From Dimargaris cristalligena (lineage: Eukaryota; Kickxellomycota; Dimargaritomycetes; Dimargaritales; Dimargaritaceae), in the NCBI GenBank assembly GCA_027576995.1, contig JANBQC010000145.1:1-51727 (forward strand): a stretch of DNA of 51,727 nt, read 5' to 3'. The notes beneath the pieces are model-generated. The model made no database searches, had not been told where the DNA came from, and worked only from the letters and a program-made list of their open reading frames with translations. Below, one piece after another: positions 11,996 through 22,247 of the stretch. A program made the translations under genes and the position numbers. Position 1 is the stretch's first letter; every line of letters starts with the position of its first letter.

Positions 11996-12282
11996 GCTGG
12001 ATGCTTAACAACTAAGGGGAATTGGGAATGAGAGTCGGTTCGTCAAGAATGAGCACCGGAAGAAATTAGACGGGTAATTCCGAACCCTTCTAATTCAGCT
12101 AATGCCTATCTGTTGGTTTTTTTTATGTTCACTATAATTTGATGGTTGTGGTATGACTTGGATATAAAATACCCCGCCTAAAGTAGAGTCTAAGTGGGCG
12201 AACTAGGGGAAAGCGGATTTGTCCAATCCAATGACATAAGAGTAAAGTCTATGATTTAATAATGTACGCGAAGCCGCACGGA

Positions 12283-12290
12283 TCACGTGA
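12283..12290. promoter_or_regulatory. Palindromic E-box upstream of LAS1
   Basis: TCACGTGA lies about 290 bases upstream of the LAS1 start codon. In fungi this is the type of site bound by bHLH factors such as Cbf1. Function here is inferred from sequence only. Confidence 0.3.
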
Positions 12291-12702
12291 CCTTTAGTAA
12301 CCTAACCTTAAGGCCCTTGAACTGTGCCCATTACCAGTTACTTGGTAGCGCATTAGTACAGTGTGGGTTAAGCCCATTTCATAAAAGGTTGGGACTGATG
12401 AAAAAGACGGCAGAATGTTAAGGACCAGGGTTAGGACTGGGGATTACGATGATGATATGGGCATTCCTATTATCCAATTGTGTCTGGGTTTAACCAGTGT
12501 GGCAAAGGTGCTTAGCTATTGTTTTATAACCATACTATTGCTACCTAATTGTTCAACCCCAAATACTACCCCGCTTGTGGGGAGAGGGGACGCGCTACAA
12601 TGCAGCAATAGAGGTACGCGTGCCCATTTATATCTGGTCAGCATAAGAGGTTGTGCTATATTCCAGCACTTAAGCTAGACGAGGGGCTGGGCGGAATGAT
12701 TT

Positions 12703-13380
12703 GAATATATCGCCAACCACAAAAGCAAAGTCAATGATGTCACCCCGCCCCGGCGCCTGACCAACTCGGCCCAAACAGCCAAAGAGCAGAGTGGCCCAGA
12801 AGTGGGCCCCTTAAATAAAGCGGCAATTGAAGAACTCCGAACCCAATTAATTCAACAAAGGCTAAATTGCTAATAATCTTCAAACAATAAACCGACGTCT
12901 ATTCCTTTTGATTAATTTTTAAGGGCCAGCCTGGGGCCTAATGTAAGACTGATAGTCAAAGTCACCCAGTCCAATGGAGACTGTCCCGCCCAAATAGCCT
13001 CCGGTATAAAGGAAGGGGACAGGGCAGATATTATATTAGGAATGGTGCTATAGCGCCATCACCCCAAAACTCAGCATTAGATCCTCATGAACTTTGAGCT
13101 GGCCTAAAGTTGCCAGCCAGACAGCAACCCTTCAACCTGCAGGGATTTCTTAAATGACGGGCTGGGAAGAGCCAAGCAGGCCTTGGTAATCCCCCAAAGA
13201 AGGGGGGTTAGTAGTGTGGCTTTGGGCCGGCCGGCTACACCGCTCTCCAACGCACGCGCCTTGGCCCGGATGTTGAAATCCCCTAGAACGCCAACTAATT
13301 GTAGTGGGACGCTGACACCACCCCGCAGGTCCTGCCTGGCATGAACCGCCTATTCAGCCACTTACTTGGTTTGGCGTTAA
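12703..13380 (+). pseudogene. Degraded ORF, possibly retroelement-derived (gag/protease-like)
   Basis: One plus-strand frame runs about 225 codons from GAATATATC at 12703 to 13380, interrupted by TAA and TAG codons (two adjacent near 12870, then 12913-12915 and several after 13045) and a late TGA. Between stops the text is protein-like: residues around ADIILGMVL followed by RHHP recall the ILGM-containing end of retropepsin domains in gypsy-type elements, and a Lys/Gln-rich region precedes it. No reverse transcriptase or integrase is visible. Most stops can be read as glutamine codons changed by C to T. The retroelement assignment is weak; it may instead be a decayed host gene. Confidence 0.35.
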
Positions 13381-13390
13381 TAGATGGGAA

Positions 13391-13747
13391 CTACCCATTC
13401 GCTGCTTTACACCAGGCGCAGCCTCTCTGGCCAGTTTTAATCGAACCATCGGGTATGCCATAGATACCCACTGGTAAGTGCAGAGTGGTAGGCACACCGG
13501 GTATACTAGTTGGCTCGCGAGTTGGTGGGTCCGGGGCGATTAGTTCAAAATAGACCGAGTGACCCGTGAACTGGTCCGGTAGTAGCCTCTCCCCTTCTAC
13601 CCATGGACTAAGGGTTACAGGGTGCCGCTGAACTCGACGCGGGGCCCAGAGCCCGTTGGATGAATGGCGGCCATTCGCGGAAGCCTGTTGAACCCAAAGC
13701 ATTCTTTTAAAAATAAACAATGCAAAGGAGATGGGCATCCTAGACAT
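13391..13747 (-). CDS. Hypothetical ORF, possibly an exon or relic
   Basis: A 118-codon minus-strand frame has plausible amino-acid composition in its centre (LLPDQFTGHSVYFELIAPDP and a proline-rich stretch). It opens with a non-canonical start at the track edge, and I see no convincing partner exon. Its GC content exceeds that of flanking DNA. I do not recognise a family. It could belong to the same decayed element as the plus-strand frame at 12703-13380. Confidence 0.25.
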   Translation of the reverse strand: MSRMPISFALFIFKRMLWVQQASANGRHSSNGLWAPRRVQRHPVTLSPWVEGERLLPDQFTGHSVYFELIAPDPPTREPTSIPGVPTTLHLPVGIYGIPDGSIKTGQRGCAWCKAANG

Positions 13748-13879
13748 CCTAAGCCACTACCACTCATGACTAATATTCCTGAGCGGAGGTGTCAGGTTTT
13801 GGGAATGCTAACAGCAGAAGAGCCCACTACATTAATAGGCGGCGTGGTGAACATCGTAAGGAGGGACTATGAACTGTAA

Positions 13880-14434
13880 TACATTTATATTTATATTTAG
13901 CCGTCGCTCATTCTTTTACTGGTTCGGTCTCTACTTTGTTCGTTAGTGGCTAGGGCTTCTTTGGAATCCCCTTCCGCTGTTGTTTTGTTTCGAACTTTCT
14001 CTGTTCTCTCCTTCGGCTCTTTCAGGGTTAATGATAGAGTAGCCTGTAGTACTACCACTACCTCCCACCAGTTCCGCTGTAAGGCACAGCCAACACTCTC
14101 TCGCATTCCTATTGTATTATTTTGACCCTGGTCTGGTCTGACTTGAACTGGCTGGTTCTCCCGCCATTCCGCGACTCTCTCTCTCTCTCTTTCCCCCGGT
14201 CTTTTATTTACCCTTTTCAATCTCTCTCTCTCTCTCCCTCTCACCTTCACCCTCTTCTTTCCCTATATGCACCGGCCTCCAGACATTCCTTTGAGTCTTC
14301 TCACTGCTTTCCTTCCCCCTTTTCCTTCCGCCTAGCCGACTGTTGCTTTAGTCTTGTCCATTAGCATATACTCCTTGGTTTGTTTCCCCCTTTTCTCACT
14401 TCCCATATTCCCTCCCCTTCCTCGCACCGTCACC
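13880..14434 (+). promoter_or_regulatory. CT-rich leader and promoter of VAC7
   Basis: The 550 bases before the VAC7 ATG are strongly pyrimidine-rich, including CT dinucleotide runs at about 14177-14195 and 14221-14240. Such tracts near transcription starts are common in fungal promoters. No clear TATA box is seen. The minus-strand ORFs here are by-products of the CT bias. Confidence 0.5.
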
Positions 14435-16714
14435 ATGGGCGACAGCCCCAAGCACAAAACCATGCTGACCCAGCTTACCGACCTGGACGACCACGACTTG
14501 GACGAACAGGCCGGCCTCTTCCTGCGACCCAACGACGTTACTCCAGGTCAGGCCTACTCCGTCGAGTCCGACCCGAATGCCCCACTAGCCGCCCGTGAGG
14601 ACGGCGGGGCCCACGACGACTACCAGCGCAGCAGTGCCTCGATTCCCGCCTCCCAGCCTAACGCCCGTACCGTGCACGCTACTCCCTTTTTCCAGCCCTC
14701 GCAGGTCTTCCCTGACATGATGGACATTGCCTCCATGGTGGACCGTAGCGCTGGTCTTTATAGCCCCAACGCCAGCCACCGGCTGTCCCGTCTCTCTACC
14801 TACGGCTGGAACGGCACCACCGCCTCGTCCATGTGCCTGAATCAGTATGCTCCGCCGTCCGTACCCGCCACACCGTCCACCACTCTTCCCCCGTCCGATC
14901 CCCCGCTCTTCCCACGTGTGACTTCCGTGCCTCAGTCCGAGGAGTCCCCCCACGACAGCCCCTCCGACGATAAGACCTCCCAGTCACCCACCCCTTTTGA
15001 GCGGGACAGCTCCGTGTCCCTGGTCCAGGGCAAAATGGCCCTCTCCGACAATGAAAGTGCCGCTACCCTTATGCCCCCCTCCGAGGCCCCCGTCATTATT
15101 TCCTCGGCCCTGTCCCGGACCCCCGATGTCACTGGCAAGCGCCCCGGCCAGCCCCCGCGAGAACCCGGCCTGCGTCGTAATATAAGCTCAGCGTCAGTCA
15201 AACCCATCGATCCCAATCGTCAGTTGCGGGTGGAGGCCGCTGTGTGCGACACTGCCGGGCCTCACCGCGCCCCCCACGACAAGAAAAAGGGCCGCCAAGC
15301 TGCCGATGAAGACGAGGAGTGCTTTATTTACCGACACGCCCGCCAGCGCCCCCAGAGCGTCGCTTACGATTTTTGCCCCGACCGCTACATCGATCCTCGC
15401 CCCCCTGGTGAGGAGACCTTCCCCCGCCATTTAATTCCCCACGACCACCGTTGGTCCATGATCGGACTCGGGGCCGCCCATACCGAGCCGGTCAGCCGGC
15501 CATCTATGCCCCGGGGTCGGAGTTCCTATTTCCACCTTCTCCCCGACGAGTACCATGACGCCGAACCTGAACCGGCGGTCGGCTATGGGGAGGCCCCTAC
15601 TGGATCGACCCCCGGTCGTCGGGTGGTTTCCTCCCCGCATAACGGCATGTCCCCCACCTCCACTCGGCAACTCCCCCCCACCCACAGTGGTCTCATGACG
15701 CGCGTCCCCACCGGTTCCGAGGCCCACTTGGCCCCGCCCTCGTTCAATCCCCGCGGCCTTAATCGCCGTTCCAAATACATTAGTTCCTCCTTCTTCGGCT
15801 CGGCCGACGACCTTGCCGAAACGGTGCCCCTCTTTCGTCGGCATCGGTACGCTAGCGATGCCGCCCCAGCTACCCGCCGGGGCTTGTGTTGGCAGGCCTT
15901 CTCCACTTTTATTACCGGGGTCATTCTTCTACTTGCCTTCTGTCTGGCCCTCATCATGCTGAACGCCACCGGTATTCCCCTGACCGATGTTAATGCCATC
16001 GCCATTACTAACGTTTTGGCAGCTGAAAAACAACTCATGTTCGACATTCACATTACCGGCACCAATGGTAATATCCGGGATGTGGAAATCGAGAAAATCG
16101 ATCTCAATATCTTTGCTGCAGCCGAAGTGCGTAAAAATAACAGCTCCCCCGCTACTGACCCCCACGGTGAGGTGCCTCCGCTGGCCAATCCGGCACTCTT
16201 TCTAGGTACCGTCACCAACTTCAATGAACCTGTGGTGTTCCCCGCCGGTTCTTTCCGTCGAGCCAAGACTGCCATTGTCACCACCCAGGTGCAGCTCAAG
16301 TCCCCCGGTGGTAACACTGCTTCCCTGCCCCTCGACCTACAACGCTTTGCGGTCCGTGGGGAGTCTTCCGCCACTACCACCGCTGCCGGAACCACTCCCA
16401 CGAACCTCCCCGAATCCCCCGCTCCCCCCCGGGTCCCGGATGAAACCGACCCGGAACGGTGGGGTCAGATTATCCTGCGCCCGTACGACCTCACCGTTCG
16501 AGGCACTCTACGGTATTCCCTATGGTTTAAGCCCCACGTCATTCGCGTTTGCTTTATTCAGCGAGTGGACCCCACCCGGGATTCCCACATGGTTATCCCC
16601 GTCCATATACGCCAGGCCGAGGGCCAGTCTATCCGGCGGACTTCATCGGAGCCCATGATACGCGAGCTAACCCTCCTAGAATGCGACCGGGATGAACACC
16701 CCAGTTTCCAGTAA
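14435..16714 (+). CDS. VAC7: Vac7-like regulator of PI(3,5)P2 synthesis
   Basis: The 759-aa protein has the Vac7 layout: a long polar, Ser/Pro-rich cytosolic N-terminus, one membrane helix (about residues 486-509, FITGVILLLAFCLALIML), then a conserved lumenal domain. That domain begins IPLTDVNAIAITNVLAAEKQ and includes DLNIFAAAEV and RPYDLTVRGTLRYSL, phrases typical of the Vac7 family. In yeast, Vac7 sits in the vacuole membrane and activates the Fab1 PI3P 5-kinase. The frame is open 27 codons further upstream, but ATG 14435 has a strong context (CACCATGG) and follows the CT-rich leader. The gene is intronless and GC-rich. The family assignment rests on the C-terminal third. Confidence 0.8.
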   Translation: MGDSPKHKTMLTQLTDLDDHDLDEQAGLFLRPNDVTPGQAYSVESDPNAPLAAREDGGAHDDYQRSSASIPASQPNARTVHATPFFQPSQVFPDMMDIASMVDRSAGLYSPNASHRLSRLSTYGWNGTTASSMCLNQYAPPSVPATPSTTLPPSDPPLFPRVTSVPQSEESPHDSPSDDKTSQSPTPFERDSSVSLVQGKMALSDNESAATLMPPSEAPVIISSALSRTPDVTGKRPGQPPREPGLRRNISSASVKPIDPNRQLRVEAAVCDTAGPHRAPHDKKKGRQAADEDEECFIYRHARQRPQSVAYDFCPDRYIDPRPPGEETFPRHLIPHDHRWSMIGLGAAHTEPVSRPSMPRGRSSYFHLLPDEYHDAEPEPAVGYGEAPTGSTPGRRVVSSPHNGMSPTSTRQLPPTHSGLMTRVPTGSEAHLAPPSFNPRGLNRRSKYISSSFFGSADDLAETVPLFRRHRYASDAAPATRRGLCWQAFSTFITGVILLLAFCLALIMLNATGIPLTDVNAIAITNVLAAEKQLMFDIHITGTNGNIRDVEIEKIDLNIFAAAEVRKNNSSPATDPHGEVPPLANPALFLGTVTNFNEPVVFPAGSFRRAKTAIVTTQVQLKSPGGNTASLPLDLQRFAVRGESSATTTAAGTTPTNLPESPAPPRVPDETDPERWGQIILRPYDLTVRGTLRYSLWFKPHVIRVCFIQRVDPTRDSHMVIPVHIRQAEGQSIRRTSSEPMIRELTLLECDRDEHPSFQ

Positions 16715-17968
16715 TTCAACCATGCCTACCCAACCGGCTTCCGACATTTTTGTACACCGCCCCCCCCCCTTCACCTCTTTTTCATTATGTACCCCCTGAT
16801 TAGTCATTTTTCTCCACTATGCCTTTGCCGTTATGTTCTTCCCTTTGTGGTTACTATAACCTATCTACTCCTTTCCCCTTGTTTTATTTATTATTACTTA
16901 GGCCGGTATTTATCCTTTGGGTATTCTAAAGATCCATGTATCTCATTCCTTTTTGCTATCCAGCACGTTTTATCCCTCCCTGTTGTTTTCTATATTTATA
17001 TACCCAACTCTATTTGATTTATGCATTCACATCCCCTCTAATCATATTACATTTTGCTCTTATTCCCGGTCTCTACCCGAGCTGCCATTTCATCCACGTT
17101 TATCACATTTTTATTCGCACACTACACATATTCGCATGCCTCGCTCTTATACATATCGCACCACTTATGGAACTTTTCGTAACTCCCTTTTCTCCCATCC
17201 TTACTCCCTCCTGACATCTCTCTTAATGCCACCCCTTCCCACTCATTGCCACTATTTCTGATGTGTATAAATACTCTATTATTATTATTACTATTATTAT
17301 TTTGAGTCGCCAAGGTCGAACTACTCTGACATCATGGGCCTTTTCACACGGCGCGCCCGGATGCTACAGTGGGGAGGGTGTCGCCGTGTATCCCAAAAGA
17401 TATTTTCAATAGATACATGTTGGTGCACGTCGGTCGAGTCTGGGCTCGTAATCGATAACTCCAAGCATGGCCTTATTTATAAGACTAAAATACTGATGTA
17501 TAAGTTAATAACCTACTCGGAAAAATGAGCAGTGGGCGCTTTTGGCTGTCTACAGGATCCGATGATTAGATTCACTTCTGATTGGCACGATACGCCACGC
17601 TGTGGCTAATGAGCAGGTAAATGATTACAGCATTACCATCCCTTGCTTCCGGGATCTTAGTGTGCATAAGGCAGAACTCCATGCAATCCGCAATCGGAGT
17701 TTATAGATTGTTAGCTGAATGATAAACCAGGGCTTGGGCATCGCTTAATGAAGTGGAACCCCCCCCCACACGCAGCACTTCTCAAGTAAGTTTAAAAATT
17801 TATTACACATTTCCTGGTTATCAAAATGTCCGATATTTACACCTATATAAGGGGCAGATAGTCTGAGGTTTATATTAGGGTGGATTAAAAATATAAGTAA
17901 AAGGTAATAGCCGCGACCCCCCTAGTTAATACATCACCGATTTCTCGTCCACACAACGCCTTCTCTAA
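16715..17968. other. Intergenic region between VAC7 and the lectin gene
   Basis: No gene recognised. It holds a CT-rich 3' flank of VAC7, a C10 tract at 16760-16769, a C9 tract at 17759-17767 and AT-rich DNA. The short frames in 16787-17261 reflect pyrimidine bias and are not convincing. Confidence 0.5.
17278..17302 (+). repeat. (ATT)n microsatellite
   Basis: About eight ATT units with a single interruption (ACT) directly follow the sequence TATAAATACTC. It is a simple-sequence repeat. Confidence 0.7.
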
Positions 17969-19845
17969 TTAAACGCGGAACCGACACGTCCCCAGTGCTG
18001 ACAAAGTTTTCACCTTGGGTAAATCCCAGCCATTGAGGGACTCCACCATATCGCTCACTTTGGCAAACTCGTTCATGGGCGCCGATGTGAGCGTGATGAA
18101 GCTGTTACCTGGCATGATGACCCGGTACGACTGGCGCGTGACCAGATCCATGTAATCGCTATGTCCTAAGGCTATTTTCTTCATCGTCACACAGCACGAC
18201 TTGCGCATAGATTCGTCCTTGGTAATGCGTTTGGCCAATTCGACCACCAAATAAGCACTGAGGCGACTTTCGGCCCCGAAAATATCAATGAGGTTTTTGG
18301 TTTGGTAGAGTTGGGCGTAGACTTCGTAGTCCTGTTTGCGAGAAGCTAGGGCCTTGATGTGGAGTTCCCAGATGTCTGATAGGGGGCGGATGTCAGGCCA
18401 ATGATGTAGCATACCATTGACGATAAGGACAATTAAATATAGGGCGATTCGGATGAGTTAGCCAAGTCGACCATAGGTCCGTTTTTTTTTTGTTTTTTTG
18501 GATTACGTCAAAGGTCCCGAACATCAGCATTGCAATGGCCCCCGAAAACCAGGCGAAAAAAAAATCCTACACACTTACCTTGAACTGATTGCTTGAACAT
18601 GTTCCGCACCTCTTCCCCCCAACTGCTCAACTCCGGGGGGGCCTCACTATCCTGCGCCCCTAATTCGTTGAACACCATAGTTTCGGCCACCGTCACGAGC
18701 CACGCCGTTTCGGGGAAACTCACTTTCAGTATGGTCGTGAACTGGCGAATAAACATATCCCGCCCGGGCCGGACCGCCTTCCAAAGCTTGGTGGACAATT
18801 TACCATTGATGAATAAATTGACGGCCTGGTTAGTCGCTACGGTGGTTTGTCCGGCGTAGGTGGGGTAATAACTGCTCAGTTTGGTGAACATGTTTTGGTT
18901 GACCCGCTCAAACGTATCGAAAAAGGTTTGGATACTGCCGTCGCAGAAGGACAGCAGGTCGTGGTCAATTTTGGAAAACGTGGGGATGCCCTGGCTTTTA
19001 ATGGGGGCAATGTAGGCCGTGTAGTTCAGGTCAATTTGGTGCATAAGGTCCACAATGGTAATTTGGCCTAGTAACGTTGAATTCAAGAGAAAAAAAGCCG
19101 AGAATAAGGGGGAGGAATACGTAGAAGTGTGCCGCATAGGGTGGCTGAGTAAATTGGGTGGCCAAAGTGGAGTCTGTGAATCGCTCCCGGTTGGTTGTCC
19201 TCATTGGGCATTATGGTAGAGTTGAACAGGGCTTATTTTTAAAATGATAATGATAAATATATACTACATACCTTTCTCGAAACGCTCATTGACCTCACTG
19301 TCACATTTCCGTCCACCAATTTCAAAGAGTTTCCAGCCCTGGTTGGGGTCATCGATATTGCATGGGCTAAATCCCAGTCTATTATCTAATTCGTTCTCGC
19401 CTACCCGGGCCAAGCACATCGTTGCACCGACGCTATGGATAAGATATACACTGGGCCCCACCCGAATCCAGTTAAAATTGCTCGATTCTTTGGGCGAGCA
19501 GTCAAACAACGATAAGGCCGTGTCCGGGTCCGTTACTGACGATGAATCAGTGAATCCCACGCATTTGTCAAGCACTTGTAACTTTGAAATGACATTACTG
19601 GTGGTCGCATCGACCTGTGGGTCAAGGGCCGTAAATATCCGAATAGTTAAATTGTCCATGGTGAACGGGGAAAGCTCAACAGCACTAGACACTGCGGCAT
19701 TTTTGTCAACCAAAGCAAGTGCCCGTTTTTGGGGGTCTTGGATAGAAAATGAAATAGGGAACCCCGTGACCGTCTCGCCTTGCGCAGATAAGGCTAGTCC
19801 AAGGAGGGCCATAACCGCTCCGACTATTGACGTTTTGACCAGCAT
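17969..19845 (-). CDS. Secreted protein with ricin-B-like lectin domain
   Basis: I assemble complement(join(17969..18375, 18579..19067, 19272..19845)), 489 aa. The introns are 203 and 204 nt (donors GTAAGT and GTATGT; acceptors ATCAG and ACTAG), both phase 1 and consistent across each junction. The N-terminus is a signal peptide (MLVKTSIVGAVMALLGLALS). Residues about 90-185 resemble a beta-trefoil ricin-B lectin: repeated CVGF/CLAR starts, LFDC and FSPC strands and an NQGW (QxW) motif, suggesting sugar binding. The remaining 300 residues (exons 2-3) match nothing I know; they are mostly soluble and possibly helical. The protein is probably exported or cell-wall associated. I do not infer toxicity. 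The 19264-19888 plus-strand frame is its shadow. Confidence 0.7.
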
Positions 19846-20831
19846 GCGAACAAGGAATTTGATAACAGCGAAGCGAAAGGTACACTAGAATCGAGCTGAT
19901 ATACAGCAATCTTGGGTTGTTTGAGACGGAAGATAAATAATACAAAAAGACAGGGTAAATGTATAGAATAATTAATAGAACAGTAAAAATAACGATGGGC
20001 ACCGTATTCAGCAATGGGATGGCTAGTTGTACTATTATATCTTGGACGAGGCCGGCTGGCTTAGAGCGTATTGGCCATTCATAAAGTTCGGGATATAGTT
20101 GACCCATACAATTTCAATCCATCCATCCCCAGACTATCTATGGGCATGTGTGTGGAAAGGGAGGGGGATATACAGACGAAGGGGAGTGAGTAAACTGCCC
20201 GAATAAATGTGAAGTAGTAGCGAGAAACTAAGGCCCCGGTTGGACGCCTCTTTTCATTAACTACAAGGGACAAGCGGGGCTAATGGATAGCCTAATTACG
20301 GGCTCTTTATCGACTTATTCCTAGAACAAAGACCGCTAATTCACAAAACTATTCGAGGCAAATATGGCTTTAACCCCCCCCCCCATGCTTAACCACCATT
20401 TCCCTTCTCCAGCATTACTCTAAGGACTTCCCGCTTGCAATGGACGGAAAAGGGGGCGAATTTCCCCGATTACCCCCCCCCCCCACCTCCTAGCTATATT
20501 TAGATTATAAGTACAGTTTTATAAAATGGACTTGTATTATTTTAGCTCTACAGGGACGTAGGTAAGTTTGGCACAATGGGTGTCAATTGCCACCGGGCCA
20601 TGCAGGGCTTATCGGTATCTACTGTATTCTGTCGTATTTAACGTCGAGCCTTCGCGTCGTAACTTGCTTGTGTATTAATAGGACCTCTATGGGCTACCTC
20701 GCCGACACATTCTGTTTTATAGCGTGCCTTTTATTACTATTACAATTCCGCAATACTCATTTAAGGAACACAGAGCACAAGGACGACCAAACTTGTAAAG
20801 CAGCCTCGCCACTATATTGAATGGGAAAAGG
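19846..20831. other. Intergenic region with two long C tracts
   Basis: No gene recognised. C11 at 20374-20384 and C12 at 20473-20484 are conspicuous. The minus-strand frames at 19706-20273 and the plus-strand frame at 20587-20820 show no family features. Confidence 0.5.
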
Positions 20832-22247
20832 TTAAGACTGCAGCATGACAACCCCGTGCGGGTTGACGACACCTAGGGGCCGGAGAAGTCGTTTAAAGTC
20901 AATGCTCATCTCACGCCGCCAGTCCATAGAATCCCCCGACACGTCGATAAAATGTAGCATCTTATCTCCTGGAAAATGTACCAGCCCAAAATCCTTTTCA
21001 TCCAAAAAATAGTCCGTTACTATAAGCGTGGTCTGATCGGGCCCCAGGGCAAGATAGTGCGGAGTGGCATATGCACCAATGGCGAGTTTGCCCATTAGTT
21101 TCAGGTTATTAGGGTCGGTGGTATCGAACATATAAATATGCCCGCTGAAAGTGGCCGTCACCCACATGCGGGTTCCGGTATTGTTGACCACCAGGGTATG
21201 AAATCCCACATTGGTATCTTGGGCATCATAAACTACTTTAAAGGTGGCATTTTGCGTGTCGATGAGGTACAGTTTTCCATCCCCCGTACTCGTGGCCACG
21301 GCACAGCCGGGACACGTTGTGGGCGATTTCAGAAACACAACATCCATGATGCCCCCGTGGAGTTGGGGGGTTAGCACCAGTGTGGCGCGAATGCGACGGC
21401 CCCCCAAATCCCAGATACGGACGGTATTACCCGCCTGTACACCACGGGAGGGTCGGAGGGTGGTGTGTGGATCGACAAAATCGGAGGTGATCATAACGTC
21501 CAAGCTCTCCTCGATGGCAATACCGTGCGGGTGAAATCCAGTTGGTACATCGGCCTCCCGTTCGGGGTATTCGGCGACCAGTCGGAAATCTTGGTCGTAT
21601 TCGACGACACGACCCCCGCGCCCGGTGGCCACTCCGCCCATCATGGTGATAAGGAACCCCCCGTTCGCCAACGCGACGCAGGCATCCGCCGCCATACCCC
21701 GGGTCGGTCGGGATGTTTGTACGAGGCGGGGTTGACGGCGATTGGTAAGGTCGAAAAAGAAGTTGGGGTCCTGGTGCCGCCGAAAGGAGAGGAGACCACC
21801 GGCGAAAGCGGTACGACCATCACGGGAAACCCCAATATGGTGGGCTTCGTTGCCGCGGGTAGGGACCGGGACTAAATTGACCAAGCTAGGGGGACTACGG
21901 CTCGGTAAACTAGGGAGGGCAAACGCTGCTAGAAAATCGCGGCTGGCTTTGTTGTCGGGACTGCACCAGACGTATAGGTAATACGCGGCCGCCGAGTCTG
22001 GCGGCTTCCCCGCCGGCGTTTGGGATTGTAGGACGGACCGGAGAGCATAGGCAATCTGATCATCCCCAGCATCCGAAGCGCTTGAGATAAAATCGTCCCG
22101 GGTGTTTAGCTGGGAGGTTTGGTAGTGGGCGGGTTTTGGCTGCCACCCGTGGGGTTCGATTGACGCCGGGTCGACCGATACCGGGGAGGCCACAGCCATA
22201 TGCCATAGCCCAATGGCTGATAGAAGAAATATGGAAGAGGTGAACAT
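20832..22247 (-). CDS. Secreted selenium-binding-protein (SBP56/methanethiol oxidase)-like beta-propeller
   Basis: The 471-aa intronless protein starts with a signal peptide (about residues 1-20, MFTSSIFLLSAIGLWHMAVA) and continues as a beta-propeller. Features of the SBP56 family include GNEAHHIGVSRDG (about 132-144), GFHPHGIAIEESLDVMITSD (237-256) and a late ASF-like strand HIYMFDTTDPNNLKLMGKL. SBP56 proteins in bacteria and animals oxidise methanethiol using a His-coordinated metal; the His residues at 136-137, 239 and 241 are candidate ligands. The secretion signal suggests an extracellular or vacuolar role. ATG 22247 is the only start that includes the signal peptide. The enzyme activity is inferred from the family, and some propeller lactonases look similar. 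Confidence 0.65.
   Translation of the reverse strand: MFTSSIFLLSAIGLWHMAVASPVSVDPASIEPHGWQPKPAHYQTSQLNTRDDFISSASDAGDDQIAYALRSVLQSQTPAGKPPDSAAAYYLYVWCSPDNKASRDFLAAFALPSLPSRSPPSLVNLVPVPTRGNEAHHIGVSRDGRTAFAGGLLSFRRHQDPNFFFDLTNRRQPRLVQTSRPTRGMAADACVALANGGFLITMMGGVATGRGGRVVEYDQDFRLVAEYPEREADVPTGFHPHGIAIEESLDVMITSDFVDPHTTLRPSRGVQAGNTVRIWDLGGRRIRATLVLTPQLHGGIMDVVFLKSPTTCPGCAVATSTGDGKLYLIDTQNATFKVVYDAQDTNVGFHTLVVNNTGTRMWVTATFSGHIYMFDTTDPNNLKLMGKLAIGAYATPHYLALGPDQTTLIVTDYFLDEKDFGLVHFPGDKMLHFIDVSGDSMDWRREMSIDFKRLLRPLGVVNPHGVVMLQS

Noticed and set aside
14585..16401. Several long frames antisense to or out of frame with VAC7
   Set aside because: They arise from the high GC and Pro/Ser-rich codons of VAC7 and show no family features.
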